A stretch of DNA of 15,544 bases from JAVBOF01 sp031550915 (GTDB lineage Bacteria > Bacillota > Clostridia > Christensenellales > MGBC116941). The notes under the pieces are model-generated. The model was not told the DNA's origin. It searched no databases and saw only the letters and a program-made list of their open reading frames with translations. Shown one piece after another: positions 12,839 through 15,544 of this stretch. The stretch lies in the NCBI GenBank assembly GCA_031550915.1, contig JAVBOF010000130.1, forward strand, positions 1-15,544, given 5' to 3'. How positions within the stretch are numbered: the stretch's first letter is position 1; the number at the start of each line of letters is the position of its first letter. A program made the position numbers and the translations under genes.

Positions 12839-13444
12839 TCAAACAAAAGTGTATGACCCGAAAGGCCTCAGGATCAGGCCGCAACCTCTGTCGCCTGTTG
12901 TTTTTCCCATATAATGGAGTCCGAAAAAGTATCTATTATTTCTGCTTGTTTTGATATTGAGGCCATCCAACGTTTTATCATAACGACTTCTGTCAAACGG
13001 CGGCATTACCTTTTTATCAAAAACGATTTTGCTTTCTGGAATAAGCCTGAAAATTTTTGAATAACCCAGCGCTTCAAACAAACCAAATGAATAGTCAATT
13101 TCGTTGGGTTGACACACACCGTCAAAAAACAGAAACATGACCGTCAGTTTGATTGACGTTATCGTTATATCATTCAACTCAACATAGCCCGGTATTTCAT
13201 GCTCTGATAAATCTACGGTAACACCGTCGGAATAGATATCATATCTATAGCTGCCCCAAAGCACCGTATCTGCGTTACCAAAAACCGGATGCATGTTGAT
13301 GGCCGGAATTCTGCCGTCCGAAGCTATAAAATCAATATCCGTACAATCACAGCAAAGACAGTTGCAGCAGCAATAACAATCATAACTATAAAAGTCATTA
13401 CAGTCGCATCTGTTACCTATATATCTACAACATGTATTATTCAT
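12839..13444 (-). CDS. Unrecognised protein with an extremely cysteine-rich N-terminus
   Basis: The 201-residue protein has 12 cysteines in its first 34 residues (positions 5, 6, 13, 15, 23, 25-27, 29, 31, 32 and 34), mixed with Asn, Asp and Tyr. About 165 residues of ordinary soluble sequence follow, with a mixed beta-strand look. Examples are LWGSYRYDIYSDGVTVDLSE, PGYVELNDITITSIKLTVMF and LNIKTSRNNRYFFGLHYMG. There is no signal peptide or membrane helix. Cys-rich ends like this are seen in spore coat or exosporium proteins, where they cross-link, and in metal-binding proteins; neither role is shown here. ATG at 13444 has AAAGG (13454-13458) nine bases upstream. It stands alone, and I see no convincing promoter. 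I do not recognise the family of the C-terminal domain. Confidence 0.7.
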   Translation of the reverse strand: MNNTCCRYIGNRCDCNDFYSYDCYCCCNCLCCDCTDIDFIASDGRIPAINMHPVFGNADTVLWGSYRYDIYSDGVTVDLSEHEIPGYVELNDITITSIKLTVMFLFFDGVCQPNEIDYSFGLFEALGYSKIFRLIPESKIVFDKKVMPPFDRSRYDKTLDGLNIKTSRNNRYFFGLHYMGKTTGDRGCGLILRPFGSYTFV

Positions 13445-13550
13445 AACAATCTACCTTTCAGACGCATATTACTGCCCTTGTTACAGTATATGCCGTACAT
13501 AGTTGATTCGTGTTTTAACAAAACAGGTGGCCCTCCTGACTTGGGCATAG

Positions 13551-13569
13551 GGGTTCAGATTCCGACCGT
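13551..13569. repeat. Dispersed repeat, copy 1
   Basis: GGGTTCAGATTCCGACCGT matches 18 of 19 bases at 15190-15208. On the minus strand the surrounding frame reads NGRNLNPYAQVRRATC. This resembles the GRDLNPR-type peptides that recur in databases as translated intergenic repeats, so the frame is probably not a gene. Confidence 0.5.
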
Positions 13570-13581
13570 TCTGCACCACCG

Positions 13582-13602
13582 CAATATATATTGAATATAT
13601 TG
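13582..13602. repeat. Short AT-rich inverted repeat
   Basis: CAATATA (13582-13588) and TATATTG (13596-13602) form an inverted repeat with a seven-base spacer in otherwise noncoding DNA upstream of the cysteine-rich protein gene. No function is evident. Confidence 0.3.
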
Positions 13603-13718
13603 TAGTATGGTTTCAGCTTCCGTCCGCTACATAAAATTACCGTAATATTTACATCGGTTTATGAAGGGATGGAAAAATAACGAAAAACATTCAATATGAT
13701 TATTGGGCAAACACGTAA

Positions 13719-14094
13719 CTGCAATGCAAGCTGACCGTACCGCCTTTCACCGCTATACACTACAAAAAGGAACTCACTGGACTTATCGTGCCGTTCTTCG
13801 AAAAACAAAGCTATTGCTTCGCCGGCTATTATACGCATAAGAAACCAGAAGATTTTCATAAATGCAAAAAGAAGACATTATCAAAGGCGAATACGAGTAT
13901 GCTACCGTCGTATAAGATTATGAAATTTGTTCCAAGCGATCGTTGGTTAGGCGAAAAGCGCGCAGACTGTTTTGCTGATGTTCCGTTACTCCCAAAGTAT
14001 TTTTAGCGCGACGGAAAAAGTCAGGGCGGATGACCGTGAAGGCTATTATGACAGTTGGAATACGGTTGTCGATGAACCGCCTGGAATCAATTAG
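13719..14094 (+). pseudogene. Probable decayed gene upstream of the PLP enzyme
   Basis: Coding-like sequence runs through two frames. The first (open from 13719 to the stop at 14006) contains ELTGLIVPFFEKQSYCFAGY and FVPSDRWLGEKRADCFADVP. The second (about 13950-14094) reads SATEKVRADDREGYYDSWNT and ends VVDEPPGIN. The stop codon of the second frame, TAG at 14092-14094, overlaps the AGGAG of the next gene, as in a typical operon junction. I read this as one gene damaged by a frameshift and truncated upstream. I do not recognise the family. The alternative, two chance frames, is possible. Confidence 0.3.
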
Positions 14095-14105
14095 GAGTTA
14101 CCTCT

Positions 14106-15080
14106 ATGTATATACCACCCAAAATGAGAATAGCAAACGTTCCAACACCCATTTATCCGATTTATAAGATAAATCCGTACAGCGCGTGGAGCCACCTGTA
14201 TAAAAAACGAGATGATTTCACCGGGTTTGAATTGAGCGGGAACAAGGTGAGCAAGTTCGAGTATTCCATCAAGGAAGCGATGGATCTGGGCGCAAAAATG
14301 CTCATTACTTGCGGCGTACTACAGTCCAATCATGCAAAGGCGACAGCGTCGGTTGCTGCGCAGTATGGCTTTGGTTGTCATCTGGTACTTTCGGGCAGTC
14401 CTGAGCCGCCGGACGGCAATTATCTGTTCGACAAGCTCTTTGGAAGTAAAATTATGCTTATTCCTCCGGAGGAATATGAGGATAATTATAATCAAATCAT
14501 GGCTGATCTGAAAGCAATGTATGATGAGAGGGGTGTTCCCGCATATATCTTAGCTGCAGGTGGTTCAAACGGTATCGGAATGTTTGGCTATATGGATGCC
14601 TACCGGGAGATATGTCGACAGGAAAAGCGGATGGGGATAAGGTTTGATACCATTGCCGTCACTGACGGGTCCGGAAGCACTTATGCTGGGTTATATGCGG
14701 CGAATAAGCTGTGCTGCGGATGCAAACAAATTGTGGGTATCAATGCAAACGGGAACAAGACCCCGGGAAGGATTGAGGGCATTTTGCATGAGGGGGCTTC
14801 TATCATGCAGCTGCCTTTTGAGATACCGACCGATGATATCTATCTCAATTTCGATTATTACGAGTTGGGAAATCCAACCGCGTCGCCTGAATTAGTCGAG
14901 TTCATAAAGCTTACGGCACGGGAGACTGGAATTATTTTCGATCCAGTTTTTACGGGAAAGGGTTTGCTGGGGGTTTTAGAGGAAATTAAGAAGCATAATC
15001 CGCTATTTCGGGGGAATGTGTTGTTTATTCACACGGGCGGGCAAATAGGTCTGTTTCCTCAAAGATGTTTGTTTTATTGA
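14106..15080 (+). CDS. D-cysteine desulfhydrase / ACC deaminase-family PLP enzyme
   Basis: The 324-residue protein belongs to fold-type II PLP enzymes of the D-cysteine desulfhydrase/1-aminocyclopropane-1-carboxylate deaminase group. These break D-cysteine to pyruvate, sulfide and ammonia, or deaminate related small amino acids. K47 in FELSGNKVSKFEY (41-53) is the expected PLP lysine. GVLQSNHAKATAS (70-82) matches the family QSNHxR/KAT motif, and AAGGSNGIGMFGY (about 150-163) and VTDGSGSTYAG (about 185-195) bind the substrate and cofactor phosphate. The end FIHTGGQIGLFP is also typical. The length is normal for the family (325-340). ATG at 14106 has AGGAG (14093-14097) eight bases away. The segment before the catalytic lysine is the usual TPIYPI...YKKRDDFTG. 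Substrate choice between D-cysteine and ACC is not decided by the sequence alone. Confidence 0.85.
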   Translation: MYIPPKMRIANVPTPIYPIYKINPYSAWSHLYKKRDDFTGFELSGNKVSKFEYSIKEAMDLGAKMLITCGVLQSNHAKATASVAAQYGFGCHLVLSGSPEPPDGNYLFDKLFGSKIMLIPPEEYEDNYNQIMADLKAMYDERGVPAYILAAGGSNGIGMFGYMDAYREICRQEKRMGIRFDTIAVTDGSGSTYAGLYAANKLCCGCKQIVGINANGNKTPGRIEGILHEGASIMQLPFEIPTDDIYLNFDYYELGNPTASPELVEFIKLTARETGIIFDPVFTGKGLLGVLEEIKKHNPLFRGNVLFIHTGGQIGLFPQRCLFY

Positions 15081-15189
15081 GTCTGTATCGACGATATTCG
15101 TTAAGATAGCGGGCAGGTTTCGCTATATGATCATATTAGGCTACATTGCAGCATTTTGGGCAACAGACAACGGCCAAAACTGGACACGA

Positions 15190-15208
15190 GGGTTCAGATT
15201 TCGACCGT
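15190..15208. repeat. Dispersed repeat, copy 2
   Basis: GGGTTCAGATTTCGACCGT matches copy 1 at 13551-13569 with one difference. Minus-strand translation around it gives DGRNLNPRVQFWPLSVAQ, sharing GRNLNP with copy 1. It lies in the gap between the PLP enzyme and the FN3 protein; 15081-15251 holds no other feature I can support. Confidence 0.5.
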
Positions 15209-15251
15209 CAATTCACATTAGCTACCTTTTATAGTGTTCATATTGGCATAC

Positions 15252-15283
15252 AAAAAGGCTGCTGCTCAAAAAGAACAACAGCC
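15252..15283 (-). terminator. Intrinsic terminator of the FN3 protein gene
   Basis: On the minus strand GGCTGTTGTTC pairs with GAGCAGCAGCC over 11 positions (two are G-U), with a five-T loop. It is followed directly by five T. It lies 15 bases after the stop codon at 15299. Confidence 0.8.
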
Positions 15284-15298
15284 CCTGATAAAACCATC

Positions 15299-15544
15299 TT
15301 ACTTCACCAGCACCTTAATCACTTTGCTGAACGCTCCATAAATGCGCTTGCCTCCATCCATACGCCAGGAACGCACTTTGTAATAATACGTCCGCCCATT
15401 CGTCAGCTGCGTATTGCTGACTGTATTATTCTTTTTAAAGCGTATCTGGTCGTACCCTCCGTCCGTGCTCATGCGGTATACCTGGTATCCCTGCGCGCCG
15501 TGGATTTTCTCCCATGATACGCGCAACGAGCGCATTCCGGATTT
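15299..15544 (-). CDS. C-terminal fibronectin type III-like domain of a surface protein (partial)
   Basis: The minus-strand frame stays open to the right end of the window, so only the last 81 residues of a larger protein are seen; the ATG at 15535 is internal. The sequence has the bacterial FN3 pattern. SLRVSWEKIHGAQGYQVYRM is the first strand pair, followed by TNGRTYYYKVRSWR and AFSKVIKVLVK. Such domains are typical C-terminal repeats of secreted Clostridia proteins, which often also carry LRR, BIG2 or cell-wall-binding modules. They act as spacers or carbohydrate contacts. The stop codon is followed by a strong terminator. What lies before the FN3 domain, and hence the protein's main activity, is outside the window. 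Confidence 0.75.
   Translation of the reverse strand, partial: KSGMRSLRVSWEKIHGAQGYQVYRMSTDGGYDQIRFKKNNTVSNTQLTNGRTYYYKVRSWRMDGGKRIYGAFSKVIKVLVK

Noticed and set aside
13535..13580. tRNA-like T-arm around GGTTCAGATTCC
   Set aside because: The flanking bases do not form a five-pair T stem and no cloverleaf can be drawn upstream.
15106..15126. ATAGCG/CGCTAT hairpin after the PLP enzyme as a terminator
   Set aside because: Only six pairs and no T tail.

Overview
The window looks like the chromosome of a low-to-moderate GC Gram-positive bacterium of the Clostridia type. The evidence is strong AGGAGG-type ribosome binding sites, sigma-A promoters with 16-17 base spacers, U-tailed hairpin terminators between convergent genes, a lipobox lipoprotein, SH3/BIG2/FN3 wall-type domains and a PadR-DUF1048 pair. 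No rRNA, tRNA, CRISPR array, intact transposase or phage gene was seen, and the species cannot be named from this sequence alone.

Layout. Positions 1-257 hold the 3' end of potD (polyamine ABC transporter binding protein), which shares a bidirectional terminator with a convergent SPFH/prohibitin-like membrane protein (314-1159, minus). Divergent from that gene is a small two-helix membrane protein with a cytosolic-type SWIM zinc finger (1313-1777). Next come a large lipoprotein joining an RsiV-like domain, an SH3 domain and a NodB polysaccharide deacetylase (1905-3782) and a convergent HPP-family membrane protein (3831-4316, minus). A minus-strand block follows: a secreted SH3/BIG2 protein (4425-5309), a GtrB-like family 2 glycosyltransferase (5457-6377) and a large polytopic GT-C-like membrane protein (6380-8047). 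The last two form a tight operon, probably for lipid-linked sugar transfer to the cell surface.

Positions 8277-10344 hold stress- and regulation-type genes: a pyridoxamine-phosphate-oxidase-like flavoprotein, a YvbK-like GNAT acetyltransferase and an autoregulated-looking padR-DUF1048 operon. Positions 10345-10735 are noncoding, with one strong hairpin and a decayed reading frame. Positions 10736-12729 carry an SdsA1-type alkyl sulfatase (metallo-beta-lactamase fold) split by a one-base frameshift at a run of six A. This gene is visibly richer in G and C than its neighbours. Positions 12839-13444 encode an unrecognised protein with an extremely cysteine-rich N-terminus.

Positions 13445-14105 are mostly noncoding or decayed. 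They carry one copy of a short dispersed repeat, whose second copy lies at 15190. A D-cysteine desulfhydrase/ACC deaminase-family PLP enzyme (14106-15080) follows. The window ends in the C-terminus of a minus-strand FN3-type surface protein (15299-15544) with a clear terminator.

A common theme is the cell envelope (wall deacetylase, SH3/BIG2/FN3 proteins, glycosyltransferases, SPFH protein). I see no convincing undescribed multi-gene system. The most unusual single items are the membrane-anchored SWIM zinc finger, the cysteine-rich protein and the frameshifted sulfatase.
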